The notes: generated from the sequence alone by a model not told the origin. Positions 46,052-56,004 are shown, counted from the first letter of the stretch. The stretch is DNA of 64,000 nucleotides from Bacteroidia bacterium (GCA_027493955.1 JAOSJT010000001.1:4574552-4638551); one strand, 5' to 3'. Program-made: numbers and translations.

Positions 46052-46078
46052 AAAAAAAATCCCGCGCGAAGCGGGATT
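46052..46078 (-). terminator. Rho-independent terminator of the TPR gene
   Basis: On the minus strand, AATCCCGC, loop TTCGC, GCGGGATT followed by a run of T (46052-46059 are A on the plus strand). It lies 22 bases beyond the stop of the gene at 46100. Confidence 0.93.
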
Positions 46079-46099
46079 CAGTTCCGGGAGCGAGAGGAA

Positions 46100-46852
46100 T
46101 TACTTGAGCATCTTGAGTTCATAGTCCGCATTGCGGGCGTAGGTCGGATCCTTCTTGGCGTTGGTGAAAGCGTCCTTCGCTTTCGCCGTGTTGCCGAGGT
46201 TCCTGTACGCAAGGCCCATTTCGAAATACGCGGCTCCTTTCGGACCCTTGATATGCTTCAGGGCTTCGGTGGCTGCGGAGATGGCCTCATTGTACTTGCC
46301 GTCCTTGTTATAGGCCTGCGCCATGATGATATGCGCTTTGTCGAAATTGGGATCGTTCTCCAGAGCTCTTTTCGTCAACCCGAGCGCACCTTCGGTTTCA
46401 CCGTTATTGACGAGTTCCGCTGCACGAGCAACCAGCGCGGCGGCGAGTCCCTTCTTCGCGGGGCCAAGCGTAGGCGTTTCCTTGATTGCTTTCTCGTAAT
46501 TGTCTATCGCTTTCTGATACTCATTCTTGCTGAACCAGGAGCCTGCGAGCGCGACATACCCCGCGGCGAATTTCGGATTGATCTTCAACGCTTCGTCGAA
46601 CGAGGTTATGGATTCATCCACCTTGCGGGCCCGACGTTCGGCCAGACCCCGCTGGTAAAAATAGAATTCATGCTTTTCCAGCTTCAGTGCAGCATTATAT
46701 TTGCCGATCGCGCCGTCATAATCGCCCGATTTCAGCAAGGCGTTGCCTTCGTTGTAGAGCTTCTTGGCTTCGTTGTTGCTTTGCGCGTTGAGGACAGATG
46801 TGCTGACAACGAAGGAGAGCAGCAGGAGGAGGGACAGGTTCTTGAACATCAT
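46100..46852 (-). CDS. Exported tetratricopeptide-repeat protein
   Basis: A 250-residue protein with a signal peptide (MMFKNLSLLLLLSFVVSTSVLNAQ) and about six TPR units (for example AKKLYNEGNALLKSGDYDGAIGKYNAALKL, ESITSFDEALKINPKFAAGYVALAGSWFSKNEYQKAIDNYEKAI). It is probably a periplasmic protein-interaction scaffold. The ATG at 46852 has AAGGAG seven bases upstream; the much longer frame to 47101 only translates the tRNA-Leu and tRNA-Lys genes on the same strand and must not be used. The gene may be transcribed together with the two tRNAs. Confidence 0.87.
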   Translation of the reverse strand: MMFKNLSLLLLLSFVVSTSVLNAQSNNEAKKLYNEGNALLKSGDYDGAIGKYNAALKLEKHEFYFYQRGLAERRARKVDESITSFDEALKINPKFAAGYVALAGSWFSKNEYQKAIDNYEKAIKETPTLGPAKKGLAAALVARAAELVNNGETEGALGLTKRALENDPNFDKAHIIMAQAYNKDGKYNEAISAATEALKHIKGPKGAAYFEMGLAYRNLGNTAKAKDAFTNAKKDPTYARNADYELKMLK

Positions 46853-46926
46853 AGTTCTCCTTGCACCGTGGGTGTCGGTGGAACAGTGAAGAATTGTGAT
46901 CGGCGTGAAAACGCGGGGCTTTCTGG

Positions 46927-47010
46927 TGCGGAAGGCGGGACTTGAACCCGCATGCCCTTTCGAGCGCCACCCCCTCAAGATGGTGTGTCTGCCAATTTCA
47001 CCACTTCCGC
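46927..47010 (-). tRNA. tRNA-Leu (anticodon GAG)
   Basis: An 84-base class II tRNA on the minus strand: acceptor GCGGAAG/CTTCCGC, anticodon stem CCATC/GGTGG with loop TTGAGGG giving GAG, a variable arm GCGCTCGAAAGGGC, T-loop TTCAAGT, discriminator A. CCA is not encoded. Confidence 0.94.
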
Positions 47011-47025
47011 AGGGACTTTTTTTGG

Positions 47026-47097
47026 TGAGGCTGGATGGGTTCGAACCATCGACCCTCTGCTTAAAAGGCAGATGCTCTACCACTGAGCTACAGCCCC
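47026..47097 (-). tRNA. tRNA-Lys (anticodon TTT)
   Basis: A 72-base cloverleaf on the minus strand: acceptor GGGGCTG/CAGCCTC, anticodon stem TCTGC/GCAGA with loop CTTTTAA giving TTT, T-loop TTCGAAC, discriminator A. It lies 15 bases upstream of tRNA-Leu, so the two are probably one transcript. Confidence 0.95.
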
Positions 47098-47250
47098 CCA
47101 CAAAAAGTGGTCTTTAAAGCTAGGTATTTTTTTGTCCCGGTGCAAGTGCGGCCGATCACACTTCGTTATTTTTTTTCGCGCACCTTCACCGAGAGCACAT
47201 CATACAGTAACTTGCAAGTGGAAAAACTTGTTCCCCTGACGTCCGACTGT

Positions 47251-47922
47251 ATGCGCTATGATTTGCTTGTGTTCGATCTCGACGGGACGCTCGTCGATTC
47301 GTTTGCGGATATTCATTCCTCGATAAACGAACTGCTTCGGGAGTGCGGCGGGAGAGAACTTCCGGAATGCACCGTTCGCGACGGTATCGGACGAGGTGTG
47401 AGACATCTTGTGCGCAGCTGCCTCGCGGCCGCCGGTCTCACCGCATGTGATCTCGAGGACTGTTTGTCGACTTACGGGGAGATATATCAGCGAAATTGCC
47501 TTGGGCGCACCGAGTTATATGCCGGCGTGTCCGCCACGCTCCCGGCTTTCGCGCCCGTGCCGCTGGCGGTAGTAAGCAACAAGCCGGAGCACGCCTGCCG
47601 CGCCATCCTTCGCGGCTTGGGTGTGGAAGACTATTTTGTCCGTATTGCGGGAGGAGACAGTTACCCGGAGCTCAAACCCTCGCCGCTTCCGTTATTGCGT
47701 ATCGCGATGGAGCTTGGTGTCGCTGTCGACCGTGTGCTCATGGTGGGCGATTCCGTGTATGATCTGGCGGCCGCCCACGCCGCGGGCTGTCATGCCTGCG
47801 CCGTGACGTGGGGTTTTCAGGACGCGGAAACATTGAAGGCGCTCAACCCTGAATATATGGTGAGCGCCTTCGAAGACATTCTCGGAATCGCCGGCAGAGC
47901 CGCCACGTCCCCCGTTAGTTGA
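47251..47922 (+). CDS. gph: HAD-family phosphatase, phosphoglycolate phosphatase-like
   Basis: A 223-residue haloacid-dehalogenase phosphatase. Motif I is FDLDGTLVDS at residues 8-17, motif II VVSNKP near 109, motif III lysine in LKPSPLPL and motif IV VLMVGDSVYDL near 165. The helical cap domain (IHSSINELLREC...) and overall length fit Gph, which removes phosphate from 2-phosphoglycolate, although other small phosphates are possible. The start at 47251 directly precedes motif I; upstream codons are not protein-like. Its 3' end overlaps by 8 bases with the convergent barrel gene. Confidence 0.87.
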   Translation: MRYDLLVFDLDGTLVDSFADIHSSINELLRECGGRELPECTVRDGIGRGVRHLVRSCLAAAGLTACDLEDCLSTYGEIYQRNCLGRTELYAGVSATLPAFAPVPLAVVSNKPEHACRAILRGLGVEDYFVRIAGGDSYPELKPSPLPLLRIAMELGVAVDRVLMVGDSVYDLAAAHAAGCHACAVTWGFQDAETLKALNPEYMVSAFEDILGIAGRAATSPVS

Positions 47923-48412
47923 ACAGGTAACTGATTCCGACCTGCGGAAGAGGAAGGATGATGCCGTCCGTAAACCAGGTTACACCCAGCTCGGCGGAAA
48001 AGATAACCGTTTTCGAGATATCCCAATCATAGCCCGCGCCGAAGCCCGCACGGAATGGTCCTTTCAGCTCGTCCGGGTCATCCTTGCCGTTCTGATAAAA
48101 GCCAAGACCGACAAAGCCATAGAAGCGGTTTCGCCCCGACCAGTCAAAATCGTACTGCGCTTCGGCACCGAAGGATGCGAGCAGATTGTCGCCGCCCTTC
48201 CAGGCACCGGCGTTCAGTTCGAAGCCGTAGCGGGTGTGCGGATGAAAGCGCACGCTCACGCCCATTCCGCTTAACAGGCCAGCCTGAAGACCGACGCCCC
48301 AATGGGATTTCGTGAGATAATAATCGTCATGTTCCGTCAACTGCGCCTGCGCCGGAGAAACAACGCAAAGCGTCAGCATCAGTGTCAATGCCAAGATTCC
48401 GAATGCTCGCAT
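47915..48412 (-). CDS. Small outer-membrane beta-barrel protein
   Basis: A 165-residue exported protein with a signal peptide (MRAFGILALTLMLTLCVVSPAQAQ). The mature sequence is a series of amphipathic strands (WGVGLQAGLLSGMGVSVRF, YGFELNAGAW, ASFGAEAQYDFDW, FYGFVGLGFYQNG, RAGFGAGYDWDI, TVIFSAELGVTWF) ending in LPQVGISYLFN, as expected for an eight-stranded barrel. GAGGGC precedes the ATG at 48412. No specific function can be given. Confidence 0.8.
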   Translation of the reverse strand: MRAFGILALTLMLTLCVVSPAQAQLTEHDDYYLTKSHWGVGLQAGLLSGMGVSVRFHPHTRYGFELNAGAWKGGDNLLASFGAEAQYDFDWSGRNRFYGFVGLGFYQNGKDDPDELKGPFRAGFGAGYDWDISKTVIFSAELGVTWFTDGIILPLPQVGISYLFN

Positions 48413-48491
48413 AATTGTGCCCTCAATGTTGTTCGTATGCGTCAAGCTAGGTATTTTTCTCTGAATCGGCAACTCCCAGGAAGGACAGATC

Positions 48492-48992
48492 ATGAGTGAT
48501 GTGACCATACGACCCGATGCGACGCCCGAGGATATTATTCCTCAACTGCACGCCCTGTTGGACGAAAGCGATCCGCCGCTCACGGTCATGGCGAACGTCG
48601 CTTCGCTCTTGTACTGGTCGCTGGACGGAATCAATTGGATTGGATTTTATCTGCTCGACGGCGATACGCTGCGTCTTGGTCCCTTCCACGGCAAACCCGC
48701 GTGTTCCGAAATCGCGCGCGGACGCGGCGTGTGCGGCACCGCGGTCGAGAAAAGCAGCATGCTCAATGTTCCGGATGTAGAGAGCTTCCCGGGGCACATT
48801 GCCTGCGATGCCGCGTCGCGCTCCGAATTGGTCATACCGTTGCTCGTGCATGGCGTGGTCCGGGGGGTACTCGATGTGGACAGTCCGGTTCATAACCGCT
48901 TCGGTTTAGCGGAGGAGAAGTTGTTTCAGCGTGCTGCGGAGCTCATCGCGGAGCACATCGTGAAGTGGGATGGGCGGCTTTTTCCGTCTTGA
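48492..48992 (+). CDS. msrC: Free methionine-(R)-sulfoxide reductase (GAF domain)
   Basis: A 166-residue GAF-domain enzyme that reduces free methionine R-sulfoxide in the cytoplasm, using thioredoxin-type electrons. The family signature is complete: WIGFYLL, LGPFHGKPACSEIARGRGVCG and VPDVESFPGHIACDAASRSELVIPL. The three functional cysteines C71, C81 and C105 keep the same spacing as C84, C94 and C118 of the Escherichia coli enzyme. AGGAAGGAC precedes the ATG. It stands alone between a divergent barrel gene and the flippase gene. Confidence 0.95.
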   Translation: MSDVTIRPDATPEDIIPQLHALLDESDPPLTVMANVASLLYWSLDGINWIGFYLLDGDTLRLGPFHGKPACSEIARGRGVCGTAVEKSSMLNVPDVESFPGHIACDAASRSELVIPLLVHGVVRGVLDVDSPVHNRFGLAEEKLFQRAAELIAEHIVKWDGRLFPS

Positions 48993-49185
48993 CAGGCGAC
49001 CATGGAATCATTACATTGAATTTTCATATCCCACACAACCCGGAGCGGTGTATAGATATCTCGATACTGACTGAATTTCCAAATTCCCGGAATCCCCGTA
49101 TCAGATGTCATCCCCGCGCAGAATTTCCTCGCTGTTTCCGCGACAAGGTAACCGCTGCTTCCCGGCATTCCAGCCTGTTTCAGGT

Positions 49186-50463
49186 ATGTCTCCGGAAATG
49201 ACGGCATCTCCCCCTCTGTCCGCTTTGCGTGCGGCCTGGTCGTCTCCACTTGCACGCAAGACGGTGTTGTATTCCACCGCGATGGCAACGAATGCGCTGC
49301 TGGGCGTCTTCGTGTACAGTGTGCTCACGCGGAGGCTTCCGGTCGAGGATTTCGGTACGTACTCCTTCGTGATCGCTTTTTTTCTGTTTACCGGCATGTT
49401 CTTTGATTTCGGTATCGCTCCCGCCGGGATGCGCCTGATGGCGACTACGAAAGACGACACGGAGCGAGCGTCCACACGCGGTGCATTATTTGTTCTCTCT
49501 TCCGGTTTGGGACTGTTGTATATGCTGGCCGTCGTTGTTGGATCATTTGTCGTGGAGCGCTTCGTTCATCCCGGTGCAGGACAGGTCTTGCTGATCATGG
49601 CGCCGCTGGCCGCGGTGTATCCATTACAGGAAATGGTATTCTCTGTCGCGCAGGGGGAGAGCCGCATGGCGCTGCTCTCTGCGGCCACCGTGATGCCCCG
49701 CATACTGCTCGCCGTGGTGCTGCTTCTGTTTACCGGAGCTGCAATGACGCTTACGGGAGCGGTGTTTCTCACGTTGCTCGGTATGATGCTGTCCACCGCG
49801 TTCGCCATCATGTTGCTGCGGCCGGGTTTTTCGGACCTTCGCGCTTCCATCGCCGCGGTGCTGCAGGAGGTCAGAGAGTACGGACGTGATATCTATGCCG
49901 GGCGGCTCGTGGACGGACTAACAGTGGGATTGGATAAAATGTTGCTGAGCCTGTTCCACGGCATGAGCATCACCGCATACTATTCCATCGCGATGACGAT
50001 GAGCACGCCGATTGCCATGGGCAGCAAGGCAGTGTCGCACAGCGCATACAAGGATTTCGCAAGCGAACAACGCATTCCGTCCCGTATTCTGATGGTGAGT
50101 TTTGGCTGGAGCGCCTTCATCGGTTTGTGTATCGGTCTTGGCGGTTTTGTGCTTGTCCCGCTATTCTTCACCGATTCTTATGCGGAGGCGCTGTCGGTAC
50201 TTCCGCTGCTCGCTCTGGGCGGTATACTGCTCGGTGCCAACCATCCCTTTCACGCGTTCCTTGCGGCGCGGCGGCAGGGGAGAGCAATCCGCATCATGTC
50301 CATCACAACATCATGCCTCAACGTGGTTCTGAATATCACGCTGATCCCGCTGATTGGGATGACCGGAGCCGCTTTGGCGTTCATTACGACGTATGCGGTC
50401 AATATCGGAATGAATCTGTGGTTTTATCGAAAGGTGGTCAACCCGGAGGCAACCGGTCTGTGA
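49186..50463 (+). CDS. Polysaccharide flippase (Wzx-like, MOP superfamily)
   Basis: A 425-residue inner-membrane protein with about twelve hydrophobic helices and the N-terminal pattern of lipid-linked oligosaccharide flippases (STAMATNALLGVFVYSVLTRRLPVEDFGTYSFVIAFFLFTGMFFDFG). These proteins move undecaprenyl-linked sugar units to the periplasmic face for polymer assembly. Starts at 49105, 49186 and 49198 are possible; 49186 is a compromise since none has a strong ribosome site. No glycosyltransferases are adjacent, which is unusual for a Wzx gene. PorU lies 91 bases downstream in the same direction. Confidence 0.85.
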   Translation: MSPEMTASPPLSALRAAWSSPLARKTVLYSTAMATNALLGVFVYSVLTRRLPVEDFGTYSFVIAFFLFTGMFFDFGIAPAGMRLMATTKDDTERASTRGALFVLSSGLGLLYMLAVVVGSFVVERFVHPGAGQVLLIMAPLAAVYPLQEMVFSVAQGESRMALLSAATVMPRILLAVVLLLFTGAAMTLTGAVFLTLLGMMLSTAFAIMLLRPGFSDLRASIAAVLQEVREYGRDIYAGRLVDGLTVGLDKMLLSLFHGMSITAYYSIAMTMSTPIAMGSKAVSHSAYKDFASEQRIPSRILMVSFGWSAFIGLCIGLGGFVLVPLFFTDSYAEALSVLPLLALGGILLGANHPFHAFLAARRQGRAIRIMSITTSCLNVVLNITLIPLIGMTGAALAFITTYAVNIGMNLWFYRKVVNPEATGL

Positions 50464-50554
50464 AACCCATGGTGCACCAGAAATTGAATTGTTTTCGACA
50501 CGGCGTCTCACAAGTTTACACGTTGTATTTGTCGTTTTCCCGGAGATCCGAAAC

Positions 50555-53500
50555 ATGCGTCCATTAATTCCGGCGATTTTGCTGCTGATTCTCATGTGCG
50601 CGCCCTTCGCGGCTGCGCAGGAACTTCGCGTGCTGTCATCGGATGCGGGCGGTTGTGTGGTCGAGTACACACCGGCCGTTCAGAAAGTCTACGTCGGGAA
50701 CGGCGAGTCACGCTTCGAAATCGAGCGAGGTGTCAGCTTCTATTCCATCGGAGCGCCTCATCTGTTTGTCCGGACAGAATTGCTCGGACTTCCCTCGACG
50801 ACGGGGAATGCCGTGACGGTGCTCGAAATGGATTATCGCGACGAGAGCGGTATCCGATTAGCCATGGTGCGGGAAGGACGTGAAAGCGACGATCAATGGC
50901 AGCCCGAGCGCAGCGTGCTCTATTCCGAGAACGGTTTTCTGCCGGCGGAAAGCGCCATGCTGCGCAATATCGGCGTCGCACGGGACCGCATTCTCGGAGA
51001 TCTGCTGCTCGTACCCGTGCAGTGGAATCCGGCCACACACGTTGCACGCATCGTTACACGGATGCGCGTGCGCATTGATTACGGCGGCGCAACGCAACGA
51101 TTCGATCCGGGTGCCGGCGATGCGACGGCGAATGCGCTTCTCAACGCGGAACAGGCACAGAAGTGGGTGCTCGCACGTCCGACGCGCTTGAATAAAGCCA
51201 CCGGCGCGACAATGGAGAGCGGGAATTGGTATCGTCTCGCCGTACCGCAAACTGGTATGTATCGCTTGACACGGTCCTGGTTCGCCTCCGCGGGTATAGA
51301 CGTCACGACGCTGGATCCTCGCACGATCAAAATGTATGGTGGTGGTGGCCGCGAGTTGCCCCGTGATGTGGATGTCGCACGGGCGCAGCCGTTGATGGAA
51401 ATCGCCATCGAGGTTGTGGGCGGAGAAGACGGCCGTTTTGACGAAGGGGATTATGTGCAGTTTCACGGGATGGGTACCTCCGGCTTTACCTACAATCCCG
51501 CTTCGAAGACGTACTCACATTACATCAATCGCTATACTTCCGAGAACGCCTATCTCCTGACCTTCGGAGGAAGTGCGGGGAAGCGCATGGCGCGCGAGGC
51601 CTCCCTTTCGGAACCGGACGCCTTCCGTCCGGCGTGGTTTCGCGGACGTGAGTTTGAGGAGGAGGAAGTCAACAGTATGCTCAACTCGGGCCTGATGTGG
51701 TTCGGGAAACGGCTGGTCGCGAACGCCGGAAGCGCGGCTGCCATCACCTTTACGCGGAAACTGCACGGTCTGGTGAAGACGGAGCCGGTGTTGTACCGCA
51801 TACAGGTTGCCGGAAGCTCGGAGGTTGATCATGGCTTTAAAGTGCGGGACAGCGAACGCGAAATAGGTACCATCTCTCTCGGTATCGTCAATTTCAATTC
51901 CGATACGGACGATGTGGGAAAAATATCCGGAGCCCGGGAATTCACCGGAACCGCACAGCTCGCCGATGATCGTTCCACGATAACCCTCACCTACTCGTCG
52001 GCAAATGCGGACCGCACACGCGGCGGCTATGTGGACTGGGTGGAGTGGCAGTACGCACGGCGTTTCGAGCCGTTGAACGACGAATTATTGTTCTCCGCGC
52101 CGGACACCAACGCGGTGGTGGAGTTCGTTCTGAATGGCTTCACCATGAGTGATATTCACGTCTATGATGTGACGGACCATACCAATGTCCTCAAGATGGA
52201 CGGAGTGACCGTGAGCGGCGGTACCGTGCGATTTCAGGCGCGAAACGACGCAGGTCGGCCGCGACAGTTCCTCGCCGTGGCAAGTCCGGCGATGAAAGCT
52301 CCGGGTCAGGTTCGCACACTGCCGAATTCCGGTCTCATCGCGTCGACCGGAGCGGAATATCTCATCATAACGCACGACGATCTGGCTTCTGCGGCGCAAC
52401 GGCTTAAGGCGCACAGGGAGCGAGCGGGCGAGGACCAGATCAGCAGCATGGTGGTGCGCACGAGCGAAATCTTCAATGAATTCGCGAGTACCCTGCCCGA
52501 CCATACAGCCATACGGGACTTTCTTGCCTGGTCGCTCGCGAATTGGCAAACACCGCCCCGATACGTGCTCTTTCTCGGAGATGGTCATTTCGACTATCGA
52601 AACATCACCACGAACGAAACCATACTCGTACCGGTGGCCCAGTCCGAGAACTCCATCAACAAAATAGATTCCTATGTTTCCGACGACTACTACGTCAAGC
52701 TTCGTGGTATAGGCAGGAACGACGAGCGCGTGGATGTCGCAAGCGGACGCATCCCGGTACAGACGCTTGAGGAAGCAAACGCTGTTGTGGATAAAATAAT
52801 CGGTTATGAGACAGCTGCGACCTTCGATCCCTGGAAAAACCGTATTACGCTCGTCGCCGATGACGGGTGGACGTCGTTCAAGGACACCGATTTCATCGAA
52901 CATACCTGGCAGTCCGAACGCATGGCGGGGGTGCTTCCGCCGGAGATGGAACAGAAGAAAATCTACATCGTCTCGTACCGGACAGAGAATACCGCTTCGG
53001 GGCGACGCAAACCGGAAGCGGCCAGCGACATCATCGATCAGATAAACAGAGGGACGTTGCTGGTGAATTATACCGGTCACGGTTCTCACGACGTATGGGC
53101 GCACGAGCGCATCTTCATCAATGATGTGACCATACCCCTGCTTCGGAATGCACATCGCCTTCCGTTCATCAGTGCGGCGACGTGTACCTTCGGACTATAC
53201 GATGCCCCCGGGGTACGCAGCGGAACCGAGCAGCTTCTGCTCAAACCCGACGGCGGCAGTATCGGCGGACTGTCCGCCCCGCGCGTGGTCTTTTCCCATG
53301 AGAACAGTGCTTTCAATCGGGAATTTCTGGATCAGTTGCTGTTGAAAGGCCGCGAAAGCGACGGACGCGCAAAACGCATAGGCGAAGCCCTGTACACCGC
53401 CAAGCAGCGGTATAACAATTCTCCCGGCTATGAGAAATTCCATCTCTTCGGCGATCCCGCGCTGCGCATCGCCCTGCCGCGCTACACAGCCGCCCTGGAA

Positions 53501-54553
53501 CGGGTACAAATCAATGGACAGCAGGCCTCCGCCGACACCGTGCAACTCCGCGCGTTGAGCAAAGTCACTCTCGAGGGAAGTGTGCGGAAATCCGACGGCA
53601 GCGTGTGGGAGGATTTCAACGGTGTGACACAGGTCAGTCTTTTCGACGCGCAGCGCGCAGTAGTTGTCGACGAGGCGGGATGGAACAACTTTACCTATCC
53701 ACTCGACGGGGGATTGCTGTATCGCGGGAAGGCGACGATCAGCGGCGGGCGTTTCGCGGTCAACTTTATCATCCCCAAGGATATTTCCTACGAAAACGCC
53801 ACCGGCCGCATCTCGCTGTACTTCGACAACAACGCGGTGGACGGTGCGGGATATTTCACCAGTCTGCGTATCGGCGGATCGGACAGCGCCGCTGTACCTG
53901 ACGACAAGGGGCCCGTCATCGCGTTGTACATGGATACGCGCAACTTCCAGCCGGGAGATCTCGTCAACAGCGACGCTTTGCTCATCGCGGATTTATTCGA
54001 TGAAAGCGGAATCAACACCACGGGCCTCGGCATCGGACATGACATAGAGGCGTGGCTGGACGGTTCCGGCACAAGCATCATTCTGAACGAATTCTACACC
54101 GGAGATGTTGATTCCTATCAAAAGGGCACAGTCGAATACCGATTCCGCGGTTTACAGCCCGGCACACATACGCTGCGATTGCGCGCGTATGACATATTCA
54201 ACAACTCCAGCACTGCCGAGACGTATTTCACCGTCGCCGGCAGTTCGCAACTCACGTTACAGGACGTGTACAATTACCCCAATCCCATGAAGGAGCAGAC
54301 AGCTTTTACCTTCCGACACAATCTGGGCGATCCGGTGAATGTGGACATCAAGGTGTACACCTTGAGCGGACGACAGGTACGTACCATTTCGGCGATGCAT
54401 GTCGCCGAGCGTTTTGTGATGGTACCTTGGGACGGGACGGACGAGGATGGCGATAAACTCGCAAACGGGGTGTATTTGTACAAAGTCATCTGTCGAACGG
54501 TGGACGGCGGCATGGGCAGCGAAGTGCTCGGGCGTCTGTCTCTCCTTCGCTGA
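50555..54553 (+). CDS. porU: Type IX secretion system sortase PorU (C25 gingipain-like peptidase)
   Basis: A 1332-residue surface peptidase that, in characterised T9SS, cleaves the sorting domain of secreted cargo and attaches cargo to lipopolysaccharide. Signal peptide (AILLLILMCAPFAAAQ), a long N-terminal beta-rich region, and a C25 catalytic domain with H842 in LVNYTGHGSHDVW and C877 in FISAATCTFGLYD, so the catalytic pair is intact. The end is itself a T9SS sorting-type domain (YNYPNPMKEQTAFTF, KVYTLSGRQVRTI), as known for PorU. The start at 50555 gives the signal peptide; porV lies 67 bases downstream, the classic gene order in Bacteroidota. Confidence 0.94.
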   Translation: MRPLIPAILLLILMCAPFAAAQELRVLSSDAGGCVVEYTPAVQKVYVGNGESRFEIERGVSFYSIGAPHLFVRTELLGLPSTTGNAVTVLEMDYRDESGIRLAMVREGRESDDQWQPERSVLYSENGFLPAESAMLRNIGVARDRILGDLLLVPVQWNPATHVARIVTRMRVRIDYGGATQRFDPGAGDATANALLNAEQAQKWVLARPTRLNKATGATMESGNWYRLAVPQTGMYRLTRSWFASAGIDVTTLDPRTIKMYGGGGRELPRDVDVARAQPLMEIAIEVVGGEDGRFDEGDYVQFHGMGTSGFTYNPASKTYSHYINRYTSENAYLLTFGGSAGKRMAREASLSEPDAFRPAWFRGREFEEEEVNSMLNSGLMWFGKRLVANAGSAAAITFTRKLHGLVKTEPVLYRIQVAGSSEVDHGFKVRDSEREIGTISLGIVNFNSDTDDVGKISGAREFTGTAQLADDRSTITLTYSSANADRTRGGYVDWVEWQYARRFEPLNDELLFSAPDTNAVVEFVLNGFTMSDIHVYDVTDHTNVLKMDGVTVSGGTVRFQARNDAGRPRQFLAVASPAMKAPGQVRTLPNSGLIASTGAEYLIITHDDLASAAQRLKAHRERAGEDQISSMVVRTSEIFNEFASTLPDHTAIRDFLAWSLANWQTPPRYVLFLGDGHFDYRNITTNETILVPVAQSENSINKIDSYVSDDYYVKLRGIGRNDERVDVASGRIPVQTLEEANAVVDKIIGYETAATFDPWKNRITLVADDGWTSFKDTDFIEHTWQSERMAGVLPPEMEQKKIYIVSYRTENTASGRRKPEAASDIIDQINRGTLLVNYTGHGSHDVWAHERIFINDVTIPLLRNAHRLPFISAATCTFGLYDAPGVRSGTEQLLLKPDGGSIGGLSAPRVVFSHENSAFNREFLDQLLLKGRESDGRAKRIGEALYTAKQRYNNSPGYEKFHLFGDPALRIALPRYTAALERVQINGQQASADTVQLRALSKVTLEGSVRKSDGSVWEDFNGVTQVSLFDAQRAVVVDEAGWNNFTYPLDGGLLYRGKATISGGRFAVNFIIPKDISYENATGRISLYFDNNAVDGAGYFTSLRIGGSDSAAVPDDKGPVIALYMDTRNFQPGDLVNSDALLIADLFDESGINTTGLGIGHDIEAWLDGSGTSIILNEFYTGDVDSYQKGTVEYRFRGLQPGTHTLRLRAYDIFNNSSTAETYFTVAGSSQLTLQDVYNYPNPMKEQTAFTFRHNLGDPVNVDIKVYTLSGRQVRTISAMHVAERFVMVPWDGTDEDGDKLANGVYLYKVICRTVDGGMGSEVLGRLSLLR

Positions 54554-54620
54554 AATGGTTGCGAAAACAAAACGATTACAATAACTTACTGTTCTGTCAC
54601 TGTTCATACGAGGAAATTCA

Positions 54621-55790
54621 ATGAATTGGAAAAGCACTCACGTCGTCAGCGCGATCGCAATCGCGGTGCTTCTGATCGGCCAGGCGCAGGATGTCGCGGC
54701 GCAGACCAGCACGGCGGTTCCGTTTTTGCTGATATCGCCGAGTTCGCGCAACAGCGCGATGGGCGAATCCGGCGTTGCCATCGCCGATGACGTGTCCGCG
54801 ATTTTCTGGAATCCTGCCGGTCTCGGGTTTCAGAAGGGCATGGAGCTGAGCCTGAATCACTCCAACTGGCTGCCGCAGTTTCAGCAGAGTGATCTGTTTT
54901 TCGAATATGCCGGATATCGTATGGATATCCCCTCCATCGGAGGAACCATCGGTACCGCGCTCACTTTTCTGAATCTTGGTGAATTCGAGCGTCGCGACGA
55001 AGGAAACAATTCGCTCGGCACTTTCAAGAGCTTCGAAATCGCCTTCACCGGAAGTTACGGTACGCAACTCGACGAAGACCTCGGTGTGGGTCTGGGATTG
55101 CGCATCATTCACAGCAGCTTGTCTCAGGTCGGCACGGCGCGTGAGCAGGGTTCGGGCACGGCGACGGCGGTTGCGGGTGACGTCGGTATTCTCTATCGCC
55201 CGTCGAAATTCGTCATTCCGTTTACCAATACGGACATTGGCAATCGCTTCGCCATCGGCGCGTCCATCACCAACATCGGTCCATCCATCAGCTACATCGA
55301 TGAGGATCAGGCGGATCCGTTGCCGACGGCCTTGCGCCTTGGCTACCGCTACGACCTGGTGCGCGAGAAGTACAACACCCTGACCTGGACCACCGACGTC
55401 ACGAAGCTGCTCGTCAGTCGTACCGACAAGAAAGCCGACCCCTTCTACGAGGCGGTATTCAAGAGTTGGGATACACCCGGCAACGTATTCAATACCTTCA
55501 CGCTCGGCACTGGCATCGAATACTGGTATTCGCAGCTCGTGGCGCTGCGTTTCGGTTTCTTCCACGAGGATCCGAGCCAGGGCAACCGCCGCTTCCTGAC
55601 CTTCGGTGCGGGCGTGCGTTACGACATTTACGGCTTCGATTTCAGCTACATCAGCACAGCCATTTCCGACGACGACACGGTCAGCCCGCTGTCCGAGACC
55701 TTGCGCTTTACCTTGACGGTCAACTGGGACCGCGGCTCCGGTCCGGCCGACGACGGCACACGCATCCCCGCGGACGACGCCGCGAATTGA
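54621..55790 (+). CDS. porV: Type IX secretion system outer-membrane protein PorV
   Basis: A 389-residue outer-membrane barrel that acts as cargo shuttle between the SprA translocon and PorU. Signal peptide ends at about VAAQ. The mature N-terminus FLLISPSSRNSAMGESGVAIADDVSAIFWNPAGLGF is the PorV hallmark, followed by GMELSLNHSNWLPQF. Strands continue to LRFTLTVNWD, then a short hydrophilic tail ending DDAAN. It lies directly after porU and ends in a strong hairpin, so porUV form a unit. Other T9SS core genes (sprA, porK-N, porT) are not in the window. Confidence 0.95.
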   Translation: MNWKSTHVVSAIAIAVLLIGQAQDVAAQTSTAVPFLLISPSSRNSAMGESGVAIADDVSAIFWNPAGLGFQKGMELSLNHSNWLPQFQQSDLFFEYAGYRMDIPSIGGTIGTALTFLNLGEFERRDEGNNSLGTFKSFEIAFTGSYGTQLDEDLGVGLGLRIIHSSLSQVGTAREQGSGTATAVAGDVGILYRPSKFVIPFTNTDIGNRFAIGASITNIGPSISYIDEDQADPLPTALRLGYRYDLVREKYNTLTWTTDVTKLLVSRTDKKADPFYEAVFKSWDTPGNVFNTFTLGTGIEYWYSQLVALRFGFFHEDPSQGNRRFLTFGAGVRYDIYGFDFSYISTAISDDDTVSPLSETLRFTLTVNWDRGSGPADDGTRIPADDAAN

Positions 55791-55867
55791 TGCGTATCGG
55801 TGGATCTGCGGACAGCGCAGTTTCTCCGCTACCACGGCGCGATACGGAAAACGATTACGGAAATCAT

Positions 55868-55894
55868 GTCCCGCAGGGCGATCCCCTGCGGGAC
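55868..55894 (+). terminator. Hairpin terminator after porV
   Basis: A perfect 11-base stem, GTCCCGCAGGG (55868-55878) with CCCTGCGGGAC (55884-55894), loop CGATC, followed by CCGTTTCGG; the U-run is short. It lies 78 bases past the porV stop. Confidence 0.75.
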
Positions 55895-56004
55895 CCGTTT
55901 CGGTGCAGCCCGGTGGCCTGCAGCTACGGGACTACGCGCCGAACGAAGCACGGTGGTGAACACCTGACCATGTCCTTCTTAATTTTCAGCACGGAGCGGC
56001 CCAC

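Noticed and set aside
46853-47101. In-frame N-terminal extension of the TPR protein across 46853-47101
   Set aside because: The extension is a translation of tRNA-Lys and tRNA-Leu on the same strand (giving the familiar false peptides SSVVEHLPFKQRVDGSNPSS and GSGEIGRHTILRGWRSKGHAGSSPAF).
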